From Paenibacillus selenitireducens (GTDB lineage Bacteria; Bacillota; Bacilli; Paenibacillales; Paenibacillaceae), in contig NZ_MSZX01000011.1 in the NCBI RefSeq assembly GCF_002021565.1, positions 62,027 to 126,026 of the forward strand: a DNA stretch of 64,000 nucleotides, written 5' to 3'. Positions 8,269 to 17,669 of the stretch are shown here, in pieces. Under the pieces are notes generated by a model. The model was not told the DNA's origin and did not search any database. It saw only the letters and a list, made by a program, of their open reading frames with translations. Position 1 is the stretch's first letter. Every line of letters begins with the position of its first letter. Position numbers and translations under genes: made by a program.

Positions 8269-8295
8269 TATGAATAATTTTATTTTTAATTCATA
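8269..8295 (-). promoter_or_regulatory. Putative TetR operator
   Basis: TATGAAT (8269-8275) and ATTCATA (8289-8295) form a perfect inverted repeat with a 13-bp AT-rich spacer. It lies between the -10 box and the TetR start, where a repressor would block transcription. Binding is inferred. Confidence 0.5.
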
Positions 8296-8300
8296 AAAAC

Positions 8301-8330
8301 AATATATTCCAGACGATGCCAATTTGTCAA
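8301..8330 (-). promoter_or_regulatory. Sigma-A promoter of the TetR-exporter operon
   Basis: On the minus strand TTGACA (8330-8325) is followed after 18 bp by TATATT (8306-8301). It points at the TetR gene start at 8242. Confidence 0.75.
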
Positions 8331-8392
8331 TCGCAACAAGCGAACTTCCAAATCCGGCAATACTTATCACGCCACGCCCCATCTAAGAGTGC

Positions 8393-8398
8393 TATAAT
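8393..8398 (+). promoter_or_regulatory. Extended -10 promoter of the MATE gene
   Basis: TGCTATAAT ends at 8398. No good -35 box is seen. Transcription would begin near 8405, so the coding start must lie downstream of the upstream in-frame TTG at 8402. Confidence 0.45.
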
Positions 8399-8503
8399 AG
8401 GTTGAATGTCAAATTTGACGATATGCCTTGGCAGAATACCCGAAGAAGAGATGATGTAGTGAGTACAATAGGGCCGAGTATCAAACAAAAATCCGTCTTT
8501 CTG

Positions 8504-9853
8504 ATGAACAAATATTTCACAGGGGACTCGATTGATTACAAACAAATTATTGCAATAATTATTCCTATTTTTGTAGACCAAGCGTTTATTATCTTAATGA
8601 GTTTGCTGAATACAGCGATGATCAGCTCCTCCGGGGTAGCTGCTGTCAGTGCGGTGAGCATGGTCGATTCGCTTAATATTTTCTTAATCAACGTGTTTGT
8701 CGCGGTGGCGACGGGTGGTACGGTCATCGTGGCGCAGTATAAAGGTAAAGGTAATCATGAGATGGTGTCCGAAGCTGCTTCGCAAGCGATATCCGCCGTG
8801 GCTATATTGTCTGTCGTGATTAGTGGAATCATCATCATCTTTCATACACCAACGTTAAACTTGCTATTCGGGCAAGCTGAAGCTGGGGTTTTCCAGAATG
8901 CAAGGATCTTTCTGATCGGAAGTTGTATTTCGTATCCGTTCATTGCCATATTTCAAGCGGTAACGGGCGCGTTAAGAGGTGTTGCCGAGACCAAAGCTTG
9001 CTTGGGTCTATCGTTAATTATGAATCTAACCTACTTAGGGTTAAATGTATTGTTGATCACGGTGTTTGATATGGGCGTGATGGGGCTAGTCATCTCGATG
9101 ATTATAGCCAGAGTGTTGGGTATGGCCGTTTCGTTAATCTATTTAGTGAAATATAATCAGACATTACGCTTCCAAATAAGCAATGCGTTAAAGCTTCACT
9201 GGTCGATGTTGAAAAAAATTATGCTCATCGGCATTCCGTTTGCTGCGGAACAGATGTTTTTCAATGGGGGTAAACTGCTAACGCAGACGTTTATTGTTCA
9301 ATTGGGAACGCTCGCGATAACGGTGAATGCGATTGCCGGCTCGATCTCGCTGTTATTTCAAATCGGAGGGAATGCGTTGAGCATTACGGTTGTAACGGTG
9401 GTTGGTCAGTGTATCGGACGTAGGAGCATTGCAGATGCAAGAAAGTTCATCAAATCGTTTATCGGACTTTCCTCCCTATTCTTCGTGGTCGCGGCAGCGA
9501 TCCTATTGCCGTTATTCCCGATGATCGTGAAGCTGTTCTCACCGCCGGAAGAAATCATTCCAACCATTTTTGGGCTCACGGTTCTCATAGCGATTATCCA
9601 GCCTTTTTTGTGGTCCATCAGCTTCATCATGCCCTCCGCATTACGGGCGGCAGGCGATTCGAACTTTACGTCGATCTCTTCCTTGCTGTCGATGTGGTTG
9701 TTCCGCGTGATTCTGGGCTATCTTCTAGGGATTACGTTCCATTTCGGAATCATGGGGGTATGGATTGCGATGGTGATCGAATGGGGGATTCGCGGTACAA
9801 TCTTTGTCTGGCGGTTTCGAGGCGAGAAATGGTATAGCCGCAAGCTGATATAA
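8504..9853 (+). CDS. MATE family multidrug/Na+ exporter
   Basis: A 449-residue protein with about 12 membrane helices in two homologous halves, the hallmark of MATE antiporters (NorM/DinF type). Typical segments are PIFVDQAFIILMSLLNTAM in helix 1 and QAVTGALRGVAETK in the first half; FAAEQMFFNGG opens the second half. These exporters expel cationic drugs or metabolites in exchange for Na+ or H+. The start is uncertain: MNKYFTG at 8504 fits family length but has a weak ribosome binding site, and a GTG at 8459 is the main alternative. It is a single-gene unit, divergent from the TetR operon, and ends in a strong terminator. Confidence 0.87.
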   Translation: MNKYFTGDSIDYKQIIAIIIPIFVDQAFIILMSLLNTAMISSSGVAAVSAVSMVDSLNIFLINVFVAVATGGTVIVAQYKGKGNHEMVSEAASQAISAVAILSVVISGIIIIFHTPTLNLLFGQAEAGVFQNARIFLIGSCISYPFIAIFQAVTGALRGVAETKACLGLSLIMNLTYLGLNVLLITVFDMGVMGLVISMIIARVLGMAVSLIYLVKYNQTLRFQISNALKLHWSMLKKIMLIGIPFAAEQMFFNGGKLLTQTFIVQLGTLAITVNAIAGSISLLFQIGGNALSITVVTVVGQCIGRRSIADARKFIKSFIGLSSLFFVVAAAILLPLFPMIVKLFSPPEEIIPTIFGLTVLIAIIQPFLWSISFIMPSALRAAGDSNFTSISSLLSMWLFRVILGYLLGITFHFGIMGVWIAMVIEWGIRGTIFVWRFRGEKWYSRKLI

Positions 9854-9904
9854 CGTAGTACTTCGAATACCACGTCTTGTAGTCGTGGAAAATATCCTTT
9901 CATG

Positions 9905-9941
9905 AAGCTAGCATCGGTGTAACCGATGCTAGCTTTTTTTT
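9905..9941 (+). terminator. Intrinsic terminator of the MATE gene
   Basis: GCTAGCATCGGT pairs with ACCGATGCTAGC around a 3-nt loop (9907-9933), followed by eight T. Confidence 0.92.
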
Positions 9942-10099
9942 AACGGATAAGAATTTATAGGTAGAAAGAGCACATTCGGCCAAATGTTATCAAAGAGGTA
10001 CAAAAATTTCGTGGCTGTGATGATCTGCTTTTTTTGATTTTGAGACAATCGAGAACTTGACAGGCGAACGAGAACTGGGCAAAGGCAATCGGGCTAGGA

Positions 10100-10117
10100 T
10101 ATAATACTGCACAGTAT
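10100..10117 (+). promoter_or_regulatory. Promoter -10 box with overlapping palindrome before the AraC regulator
   Basis: TATAAT at 10100-10105 is overlapped by ATACTG-CA-CAGTAT (10104-10117). A weak -35 (TGGGCA, 10076-10081) stands 18 bp upstream. The palindrome could serve autoregulation. Confidence 0.4.
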
Positions 10118-10153
10118 ATTATCCTTGAATAGGTAGAGGGGAGCGATCGGCTT

Positions 10154-12346
10154 ATGTTCAAACCTACGTACTTGCGTATCTTTGCGTGGAGCGGCATCTT
10201 TATCATCCTCGTGATCATTCCATTTTCATACTTTCTGATTCAGCGATTCGCAGGTTATGCCACCTCTCAGATTGGTTTGATCAACCATGACCGCATTGAA
10301 GAAACACTGGATCGTACCGAATTCATCCTCGCCAAGCTGAAATGGTACAGCTTGAATATGTATGAAGATCAGACCATTAAGAACTGGATGTATTCCGAAA
10401 AGGATGATCCATTGCTGGATGCAGCTGCCCTTCAAACGTTGTCCAAATACTTATCCAAGGAATCCTTTTTTGAAGGCGCTTACTTGTTTAATATGCGCAG
10501 GGAGAAAGTGATCGATTTCGATGTGGGTCTGCTTCCATTTGAAGAATTTAAGGATAAGATCATGTTGGAACGGGTGAAGCGGCAGGATCCGGCCTTATTG
10601 CGGTATTCTTACCATGAAACAGGAAGTAAATCGTATCTGACATTGCTGCTTCCGCCTTCCTACGTGAAGAAAGAGCAATATGGTTATTTGGTTGTTCTAT
10701 TAAATAAACATGTCATGCAGCAGTACCTCATCTCCGGAGGAGGCGGCACGGATCATCAAGTGACACTGATGGATCAGTCGGGACAGGTTATTTTAGGGAA
10801 GATGGATGAAGAAATGATGAAGAATGTCATGCATTCGAGAACAGCGGCCAGTCAAGGCGCCTTCGAGATGAAGGTGGACGGGGAACAGACTTACGTAAAT
10901 TATGCCGATTTAGATTCCCAGGATTGGACCCTCTATTCGCTGTCTGGCATGGAGCAGTTCCGTAAGCAGGCGACGGCTTTTCAACAGGCGATACTGCTAT
11001 CTTCGATTCTGCTGCTCTTCCTGCTGCTGCTGGCCGCATTCTGGAACTCGCATCTTTCCTTCAAGCCGTTCCGGAGGCTCGCGAACCAACTCCATGGCAA
11101 GCTGCGTATCCGCGCCGCAAGCGATTATGATGCGATTCAGCAAAGCGTCTTGCTGTTACGTGATCACTACACCCTGATTAAGACAGAATATTTAAGGCAA
11201 TGGATACTGCAGGGCAGGTTGAGCGAACAGGCAAGGCAGGCTCTGGCTCGCGAATCCAAGATCCTCGAGCATACATGGATCAGGCTGGCTGTCGTCAAAA
11301 TCGATGCTTACTACGAGATCTCGGAACAATACGATTTCGCCTCTCGGCGACTGCTGAAATACGCCGTTGGCAACATTGCGGAAGAGATGCTTAGCTGTAA
11401 GGACCGTTCGATCGAAGTCGTGGATTTCGGAGGGGACCACCTGCTTCTCCTGATTGGTGTCGCCGATCAAGCCGATGACGTGCTGGAGGAACTGCAAGAG
11501 ATGCGCCGCCAAGTCATGCAATATGTTCGCATTAACATCATCGTCGCTTGCAGTACGACAAGGCATGTTCGTGATGATCTGCGTTTGATTTACGATGACT
11601 TATGCGAATGGACGTTGTTCAAATTCGTGAGCGGCGACGACAAAATCTATACCGAGCAAGAATATGAGCGATACGCAGACTTACAGGTTCAACCGGATGA
11701 CACCCTGCTGGATCTTCTCATTCAGTCCATACGGAGCGGGAAGGAAGAGCAATCCCTTGACCTACTTGCGCAATTGTTTGCCCGGCTGCAGACGATGAAA
11801 TTCGCCGAATGCCAATTCCAGCTTCGCTTGCTATTTTTCTCCTTCGTCAAAGCGTTTAGCAAACGGACGACCCTGAACAGTATGGAAGGCATTGAAAACT
11901 CACTCAAGAAATTCACGAAGCTCGAAGATATACACCGGTGGATGAAGGATGAAATTGTACGAATGATCTCCCTGCTCGGCGACCAGAAAAGGATCAATCG
12001 CAAGGTGAAGAACGTCGAGGAAGTGATCGAATATATTCAGTGTCATATTCATGATCCGAGGCTGTCCGTGGATGACATTGCCGATCACATTGCCTTGTCT
12101 GCCAAATATGTGCGCCAGTTGTTTCTAGACCAGTATGGCATGTCCTTATCCAATTACATTCTGAATATGCGGATTGAGAAGGTGAAGGAATTGCTTCAAC
12201 ATTCGGATACGAGCGTTGCTGAAATTTCGCAGCAGGCGGGTTTTCTGACGAAGAGTCATTTCTTTACGGCTTTCAAAAAAGCAACCGGTATGACGCCGGC
12301 GCAATATCGATATCAGCAGCTAGGCGTCGACGAGGCGAGCGGTTAA
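10154..12346 (+). CDS. Membrane-anchored AraC family regulator (YtdP-like)
   Basis: A 730-residue one-component sensor-regulator. Two membrane helices (about residues 10-32 and 277-300) enclose an extracellular sensing domain of some 240 residues. The C-terminal 100 residues are an AraC-type double helix-turn-helix (LSVDDIADHIALSAKYVRQL, then TSVAEISQQAGFLTKSHFF). The linker includes WIRLAVVKIDAY, seen in Paenibacillus YesN/YtdP-type proteins. It should sense an extracellular sugar or peptide and activate the LplABC-type importer that begins 168 bp downstream. It starts with ATG at 10154 after GTAGAGGGGAGC. The inducer is unknown. Confidence 0.88.
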   Translation: MFKPTYLRIFAWSGIFIILVIIPFSYFLIQRFAGYATSQIGLINHDRIEETLDRTEFILAKLKWYSLNMYEDQTIKNWMYSEKDDPLLDAAALQTLSKYLSKESFFEGAYLFNMRREKVIDFDVGLLPFEEFKDKIMLERVKRQDPALLRYSYHETGSKSYLTLLLPPSYVKKEQYGYLVVLLNKHVMQQYLISGGGGTDHQVTLMDQSGQVILGKMDEEMMKNVMHSRTAASQGAFEMKVDGEQTYVNYADLDSQDWTLYSLSGMEQFRKQATAFQQAILLSSILLLFLLLLAAFWNSHLSFKPFRRLANQLHGKLRIRAASDYDAIQQSVLLLRDHYTLIKTEYLRQWILQGRLSEQARQALARESKILEHTWIRLAVVKIDAYYEISEQYDFASRRLLKYAVGNIAEEMLSCKDRSIEVVDFGGDHLLLLIGVADQADDVLEELQEMRRQVMQYVRINIIVACSTTRHVRDDLRLIYDDLCEWTLFKFVSGDDKIYTEQEYERYADLQVQPDDTLLDLLIQSIRSGKEEQSLDLLAQLFARLQTMKFAECQFQLRLLFFSFVKAFSKRTTLNSMEGIENSLKKFTKLEDIHRWMKDEIVRMISLLGDQKRINRKVKNVEEVIEYIQCHIHDPRLSVDDIADHIALSAKYVRQLFLDQYGMSLSNYILNMRIEKVKELLQHSDTSVAEISQQAGFLTKSHFFTAFKKATGMTPAQYRYQQLGVDEASG

Positions 12347-12514
12347 AGCGGCGATGGCAGAGAGCACAGAACCTAACTAGGCTAATGATGACCTATGCAG
12401 CAGCCGTTTGAGAACTTCATTCGGACATTGCGAACTATCCGTGGCTGCTTTGCGGCTGTTACGATAACTCCGACAGACGATTGATCACATGGACATAGGG
12501 GGGGAGGGTAGCCA

Positions 12515-13450
12515 TTGCGGAGGAATAAAGGAGGGGTCAACGGTTTTATCCACGAAATCGTGAAGAATCGGTATTTGTATGTGCTGGCACTCCCAGGCAT
12601 CCTATTCCTGCTCATCTTTGCTTATACGCCAATGGTCGGGCATTTGCTGGCGTTTCAGAACTACCGTCTTTCTGACGGGTTGTTCGGCAGCGAATGGGTA
12701 GGATTTCGAAATTTCGAGTTTTTCTTCGGGAGTAAAGACTGGCTGCGCGTGACGTGGAATACCGTATTCTTGAACGGGCTGTTTCTAGTGTTCGGTCTCG
12801 GATCGGCCGTTGTGCTCGCCGTGCTGCTCAATGAAGTCACGGGCAAGTGGTTCAAGAAAACGGCGCAGTCTTTTGTATTCCTGCCGTATTTCATTTCTTG
12901 GCTGGTCGTCAGCATGATGGTGCAGACGATGTTCAGCTCAACAGAGGGCATGATGAATCAGGCATTCACTTCCCTTGGATTCGAAGGGGTGGATTGGTAT
13001 CTGACGCCGAGTGTATGGCCTTCGATTCTGACGTTCGTGTACGTCTGGAAAGTCGCCGGCTACAACTCGATCATCTTTCTGGCTTCGATCACGGGCATTT
13101 CTTCGGAGTATTATGAGAGTGCCAAATTGGAAGGCGCCAGCCGCTTTCAGCAAATTATCTACATTACGCTTCCATTATTGCGTCCAATTATTATCATCAT
13201 GACGCTCCTTGGCATCGGCCGGATCTTCTATGGCGACTTCGGCATGATTTACGCGATTATCGGGGATGTCGGGGTATTGTTCCCAACGACGGATGTTATT
13301 GATACGTACGCGTATCGCGCGCTTCGGCAGATGGGCAACTTCAGCATGTCCTCCGCCATCATTCTCTATCAGTCCTTTATGGGGCTTATCGTGGTTATTT
13401 TCTTCAACTGGCTTGCACGCAAAGTTGATCCAAATTCTAGATTGTTCTAA
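12515..13450 (+). CDS. Carbohydrate ABC importer permease, LplB-like
   Basis: A 311-residue permease with about six helices. It carries the inner-membrane ABC coupling motif ESAKLEGASRFQQIIYITLP (the EAA loop), which docks with a shared ATPase such as MsmX. It begins with TTG at 12515, seven bases after GGGGAGGG. With the next two genes it forms a permease-permease-binding protein importer without its own ATPase, as is usual for Paenibacillus Lpl-type systems. The neighbouring membrane AraC protein is the likely activator. Confidence 0.9.
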   Translation: MRRNKGGVNGFIHEIVKNRYLYVLALPGILFLLIFAYTPMVGHLLAFQNYRLSDGLFGSEWVGFRNFEFFFGSKDWLRVTWNTVFLNGLFLVFGLGSAVVLAVLLNEVTGKWFKKTAQSFVFLPYFISWLVVSMMVQTMFSSTEGMMNQAFTSLGFEGVDWYLTPSVWPSILTFVYVWKVAGYNSIIFLASITGISSEYYESAKLEGASRFQQIIYITLPLLRPIIIIMTLLGIGRIFYGDFGMIYAIIGDVGVLFPTTDVIDTYAYRALRQMGNFSMSSAIILYQSFMGLIVVIFFNWLARKVDPNSRLF

Positions 13451-13462
13451 GGTGTGATAGTC

Positions 13463-14329
13463 ATGAGAGAACGATTGTTCCTTGGTTTTGTGTACGTGTT
13501 TTTGATCATTTTTGCACTGATTTGTTTTATCCCATTTTGGATTGTATTGATTAACTCCTTTGCGAATGAAACGCTGATTCAAACCTCTGGGTATCAGTTG
13601 TTTCCGACTTCCTTCAGCTTGGATGCCTACACCATGCTTTTGTCCGGAAACCAAGTGTTCCGCAGCTATGGCGTCACGTTGTTCGTCACGGTGACAGGCA
13701 CGGTGCTTGGCGTGCTTCTTACGGCATCCTTTGCCTATGTCCTCAGCCATCCGAAAGTGAAGTATCGGCATGTTCTTTCCTTCTTAACCTTCTTTACGAT
13801 GCTGTTCGGGGCAGGGCTGGTTGGGTTCTACATCCTCATCGCAAACTGGCTCGGGCTCAAGGACTCCTTATGGGCGCTTGTCCTCCCGTACCTGCTGAAT
13901 CCTTTCTACGCGTTCATCCTTGTATCCTATTATCGCTCCTTGCCTTATGAATTGAATGAAGCAGCGACCGTGGACGGGGCGAATGACATCCGTATTTTCA
14001 TTCGTGTCATCTGGCCGATATCGCTACCGGTGATTGCTACGGTTGCACTGTTCTATGCGCTGCAATATTGGAATGATTGGTACTTATCGCTGCTGTTTAT
14101 CGATAATTACAAGCTTCATCCGCTGCAAATGATGATCAGGCAGCTGATGTCCAACTTGAATGCCATGTCTTATGTGGGCGGCAGCCAGACGGACTACAAT
14201 ATTGTCGTTCCCACTTACGGCATGCAGCTAGCTATTGTATGCATTACGATCGGGCCGATTGTATTCGTGTACCCGTTCGTACAGAAGTATTTTATTAAAG
14301 GCATGACGCTAGGATCGGTTAAGGGTTAA
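13463..14329 (+). CDS. Carbohydrate ABC importer permease, LplC/YtcP-like
   Basis: The second permease, 288 residues and about six helices, with the EAA loop ELNEAATVDGANDIRIFIRV. The start at 13463 follows AAGGTG with 8-nt spacing; a GTG at 13454 inside that site is less likely. The gene follows the first permease by 12 bp. The C terminus FVYPFVQKYFIKGMTLGSVKG is characteristic of the YtcP/LplC group. Confidence 0.9.
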   Translation: MRERLFLGFVYVFLIIFALICFIPFWIVLINSFANETLIQTSGYQLFPTSFSLDAYTMLLSGNQVFRSYGVTLFVTVTGTVLGVLLTASFAYVLSHPKVKYRHVLSFLTFFTMLFGAGLVGFYILIANWLGLKDSLWALVLPYLLNPFYAFILVSYYRSLPYELNEAATVDGANDIRIFIRVIWPISLPVIATVALFYALQYWNDWYLSLLFIDNYKLHPLQMMIRQLMSNLNAMSYVGGSQTDYNIVVPTYGMQLAIVCITIGPIVFVYPFVQKYFIKGMTLGSVKG

Positions 14330-14358
14330 TCCAGAACAATTATAGGAGGAGCAAAAGA

Positions 14359-15909
14359 ATGAGAATTAAACGATGGTGGAATCTATCGCTTGTGCTGCTA
14401 TTATCCATATCTTTGATCGTAGGCTGCTCGAAAGGGGCGAATGAACCATCCGGCACAGATAGCGCCACAGGAAATGAAGCGGCAGGCACGAAATTGGAAC
14501 CGGTTACCCTGAAAATTATGATTCCGGGGGATCGTCCGCCCGATATGGATTTAGTCATCGCGGAAGCGGAGCGGCGAATGAAGGACACGATCAATGTCAA
14601 ATTGGACATCGTGTTCGTGCCATGGGCCGACTTGGGCCAGAAGACGCAAGTAACGCTTGCTTCTGGAGAAAATATCGATCTGATCTTCGACGCGCCGTGG
14701 CTTCACATTAATCAAATGATTGCTGACGGCTTCTACGAGCCGTTGGACGACTTGCTTGCGAAGTACGGCAAGAATGTGCTGGAGAAGCGCCCGCAGCAAA
14801 TGTGGGATGCGAACAAATATAACGGTAAAATTATGGCGGTGCCGCTCGGACTCGTCTATGGGACGGGCAATTCCTATGTTGTGCGCAAAGACCTCCGTGA
14901 GAAACTAGGCATTCCGCCAATCAAGACCCAGAAGGAACTCATCGATTTTGCTTATAAGGTGAAAGAACAAGTACCAGGCATTGCTCCGTTCATGGCAGCG
15001 GGGACTTCCGGGCAGCAGACGTATTCCATTGTGGGTCTGCGCAGCCAATTTGATTACGATACCCATGTCCGATTTACACATGCGCTTGGAAGCAGTCTGA
15101 TGCTGTACTATAAAAATAACGATGGTAAGGTATACAACCTGCTTGAGGACTCGGAGCCGGTGATGACGTGGTTGAAGGAAGCTAGACAGATGTATCTAGA
15201 CGGGCTTGTTTATAAAGATATTTTAACGGCGAAGGATTTCATCCAGCCTTTCTTAAGCGGTAAAGCGGCCATCGTCACCAAGGGATCGTTCGGTACAGGA
15301 CTCTCCTTCGATCAGCAGTTCAAGAGCAATGTGCCTGGCGGCGATCTGGAGACCGTTACGTTCTTCGATGGAACGAAAGGGGCGAACATGTCGAACTTCA
15401 AGCAGTGGAATTTCCTTGCGGTGCCGAAGGTTAGCAAAAATAAGGAACGGGCCGTGATGTTCATGGACTGGGCCAATGAGAAGGAGAACTACGACCTGCT
15501 GTCCTACGGCATCCAAGGGAAGCATTGGGAACCGGTTGGCGACATGGAATATAAATTGCTGGATACGAAGGGGTATTGGGGATTTGGCTATGTATGGGTG
15601 TGGAATCCCATCGATGAGCGCTCGGATGCCGAACGTGACAAGAAATACGATGAATTTGAAGCTGTGCTGCGCGATGCGGACAATTTCACGAGGGATGTTC
15701 TGACCGGGTTTGATTTTGATTCGGCAGCTGTACAGAATGATCTTAGCCAATACAATACGGTCGAGGCGAAGTATTATCCTGCCCTGTTCAACGGTGTTCT
15801 TGATCCGGAGGAGACGCTGAAGAAGTTCGAGGCGGAGGCCGGGCCTTCCCTGAAGCGGATCCAAGCGGAGTTGCAGAAGCAAATCGATGCTTTTTTGGCT
15901 AAGAAGTAG
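14359..15909 (+). CDS. ABC importer substrate-binding lipoprotein (LplA-like)
   Basis: A 516-residue extracellular solute-binding protein. The signal peptide ends in the lipobox LIVGC with Cys23 as the lipidated residue, so it is anchored to the outer face of the membrane. The mature part begins with a Ser/Thr/Gly-rich linker and then the family-1 fold (VTLKIMIPGDRPPDMD). Length and architecture fit the LplA group, which binds oligosaccharides. It starts 29 bp after the second permease behind TAGGAGGAGC. The ligand is unknown. Confidence 0.9.
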   Translation: MRIKRWWNLSLVLLLSISLIVGCSKGANEPSGTDSATGNEAAGTKLEPVTLKIMIPGDRPPDMDLVIAEAERRMKDTINVKLDIVFVPWADLGQKTQVTLASGENIDLIFDAPWLHINQMIADGFYEPLDDLLAKYGKNVLEKRPQQMWDANKYNGKIMAVPLGLVYGTGNSYVVRKDLREKLGIPPIKTQKELIDFAYKVKEQVPGIAPFMAAGTSGQQTYSIVGLRSQFDYDTHVRFTHALGSSLMLYYKNNDGKVYNLLEDSEPVMTWLKEARQMYLDGLVYKDILTAKDFIQPFLSGKAAIVTKGSFGTGLSFDQQFKSNVPGGDLETVTFFDGTKGANMSNFKQWNFLAVPKVSKNKERAVMFMDWANEKENYDLLSYGIQGKHWEPVGDMEYKLLDTKGYWGFGYVWVWNPIDERSDAERDKKYDEFEAVLRDADNFTRDVLTGFDFDSAAVQNDLSQYNTVEAKYYPALFNGVLDPEETLKKFEAEAGPSLKRIQAELQKQIDAFLAKK

Positions 15910-15929
15910 GTGAAGGTGGATATAGCATG

Positions 15930-15967
15930 GAAACCCACGTTATTTAAAACGCTGGGTTTCTTTTTTT
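15930..15967 (+). terminator. Terminator of the Lpl-type importer operon
   Basis: GAAACCCA-CGTT pairs with AACG-C-TGGGTTTC (15930-15960) with one bulge, followed by seven T. Confidence 0.85.
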
Positions 15968-16057
15968 GTTTTCGCAGATGGATAGATGTGATTGAAATCA
16001 CCAATTAGAAGATTCCTCTTATGGTACATTCTTAAAAATGATTGTCCGCATCCAGAG

Positions 16058-16118
16058 GGTGTGCAATCATCATGGATTTATCAATATTTGGAATACTATA
16101 TCCATACTATTGCACGCC
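16058..16118 (+). promoter_or_regulatory. Structured leader upstream of the amino acid permease
   Basis: A nested hairpin lies directly before the ribosome binding site. Outer arms GGTGTGCAAT (16058-16067) and ATTGCACGCC (16109-16118) pair over 10 bp with one G-U. Inner arms ATGGAT (16072-16077) and ATCCAT (16100-16105) pair over 6 bp. There is no T-run, so control of translation initiation is more likely than attenuation. No known riboswitch class is recognised. Confidence 0.45.
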
Positions 16119-16139
16119 CATCACCTAGGAGGAATAAAC

Positions 16140-17525
16140 TTGAATCAGCTTTTCCGCAAAAAGTCACTGAGCCACATGCTTGCTCAAAGTGAGAAAAAAG
16201 AATTAGCACGAACGATGTCCTTGATGGATCTTATCTTTCTTGGCGTAGGATGTGTCATCGGGACAGGTATTTTCGTGGTGACGGGTGTCGTAGCGGCGGA
16301 ATCGACAGGACCCGCGATTATGTTGTCTTTTGTGATCGCAGGAATTGCCTGTGCGCTTGCTGCATTCTGTTATGCCGAGTTCTCATCGGCCGTACCTGTC
16401 TCAGGTAGTGTGTACACCTACACGTATGCAACATTGGGGGAATTGTTCGCTTTCCTGATCGGATGGGATCTCATGCTCGAATATGTCCTCGCAGTATCCG
16501 CCGTTTCAACAGGTTGGTCCGCCTATTTCCAATCCTTGCTCGCAGGGTTCCATATCCAGATCCCAGCAATCATATCTTCGGCTCCTAGTGTAGGTAAAGG
16601 GGGAATCGTTGATTTGCCGGCCGTTCTGATTATTTTGGCGATTACGGCCCTTGTGAGTAAAGGGGTAAAAGAAAGCATCAAGTTTAATAATGTGATGGTG
16701 TTCGTGAAGCTAACGGTCATCGTGCTGTTTATCGTTGTTGGGATTTGGTACGTGAAACCGGATAACTGGGTGCCTTTCGTACCTTTTGGATTTAACGGGA
16801 TCATAACGGGGGCGGCAACCGTATTCTTTGCTTATATCGGGTTCGACGTGATCGCTACGGCATCTGAAGAAGTGAAGAATCCGAAGAAAACGATGCCTAT
16901 CGGAATCATTGCTTCCTTGCTCATTTGCACCATTTTATATATGACGGTATCCGGTGTCTTAACAGGCATGATTTCGTACACCAAGCTAAATGTGGGTGCG
17001 CCTGTCGCATTAGCACTTGAATCCGTCGGTCAAAATTCGCTCGCGGGTATCATTTCGATTGGGGCGGTATTCGGCATTACGACCGTTATTCTTGCCTTAA
17101 TCTATGCTCAAGTTCGGCTATCCTTCGCGATGAGTCGTGACGGGTTGTTACCGAAGAAATTTTCCAAAGTTCATACGAAGACACAGACGCCATTCGTCAA
17201 CACGTGGTTAACCGGGTTTGTGGCCGCAGGCATTGCAGGTTTCGTCAATCTAACGACGCTTGCCCATTTAGTGAATATGGGGACGCTCGCTGCCTTTACG
17301 TTAATATCCATCGCAATCATAGTGTTACGTAAGAAATTTCCGGAACTAAAGGCTTCCTTCCGGGTTCCTTTCGTACCTGTGCTGCCGGCCATCAGTGCGT
17401 TGTTTTGTCTCTACCTTGCGGTAAGTTTACCGTTGATCACGTGGGTTGCCTTTGTCATATGGATTGGGATTGGTACGGTCGTGTACTTTATGTATTCACG
17501 TAAGCATAGTAAATTGAATGATTGA
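16140..17525 (+). CDS. APC family amino acid permease (YfnA-like)
   Basis: A 461-residue transporter with about 12 helices. The APC signature GVGCVIGTGIFVVTGVVAA lies in helix 1, with FAYIGFDVIATASEEVKNPK in the region of helix 6, as in cationic/neutral amino acid transporters of the YfnA/CAT type. The start is TTG at 16140, seven bases after AGGAGG; the frame is open to 16038 but has no ribosome binding site there. It stands alone between two terminators. The substrate amino acid cannot be deduced. Confidence 0.88.
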   Translation: MNQLFRKKSLSHMLAQSEKKELARTMSLMDLIFLGVGCVIGTGIFVVTGVVAAESTGPAIMLSFVIAGIACALAAFCYAEFSSAVPVSGSVYTYTYATLGELFAFLIGWDLMLEYVLAVSAVSTGWSAYFQSLLAGFHIQIPAIISSAPSVGKGGIVDLPAVLIILAITALVSKGVKESIKFNNVMVFVKLTVIVLFIVVGIWYVKPDNWVPFVPFGFNGIITGAATVFFAYIGFDVIATASEEVKNPKKTMPIGIIASLLICTILYMTVSGVLTGMISYTKLNVGAPVALALESVGQNSLAGIISIGAVFGITTVILALIYAQVRLSFAMSRDGLLPKKFSKVHTKTQTPFVNTWLTGFVAAGIAGFVNLTTLAHLVNMGTLAAFTLISIAIIVLRKKFPELKASFRVPFVPVLPAISALFCLYLAVSLPLITWVAFVIWIGIGTVVYFMYSRKHSKLND

Positions 17526-17540
17526 GGCGTTGGAAGGACA

Positions 17541-17578
17541 GGGGAAGAGGCAGGTATTGCTTCTTCCTTTTTTTTGCT
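17541..17578 (+). terminator. Terminator of the permease gene
   Basis: GGAAGA (17543-17548) pairs with TCTTCC ending at 17567 across a 13-nt loop, followed by a run of eight or more T. Confidence 0.75.
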
Positions 17579-17669
17579 GCTTATCGATAAAATCCCCCTA
17601 AAGATAACGTGTACATTCTTTCATCGTACATGTCTTCCAAGGAGGATTGCTTGCAGCTTTCTAACCGAT

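Noticed and set aside
13175-13771. 198-codon open frame on the minus strand
   Set aside because: It runs antisense to two well-supported permease genes and has low-complexity polar composition typical of shadow frames.
15253-15882. 209-codon open frame on the minus strand
   Set aside because: Antisense to the binding-protein gene, with no recognisable motif.
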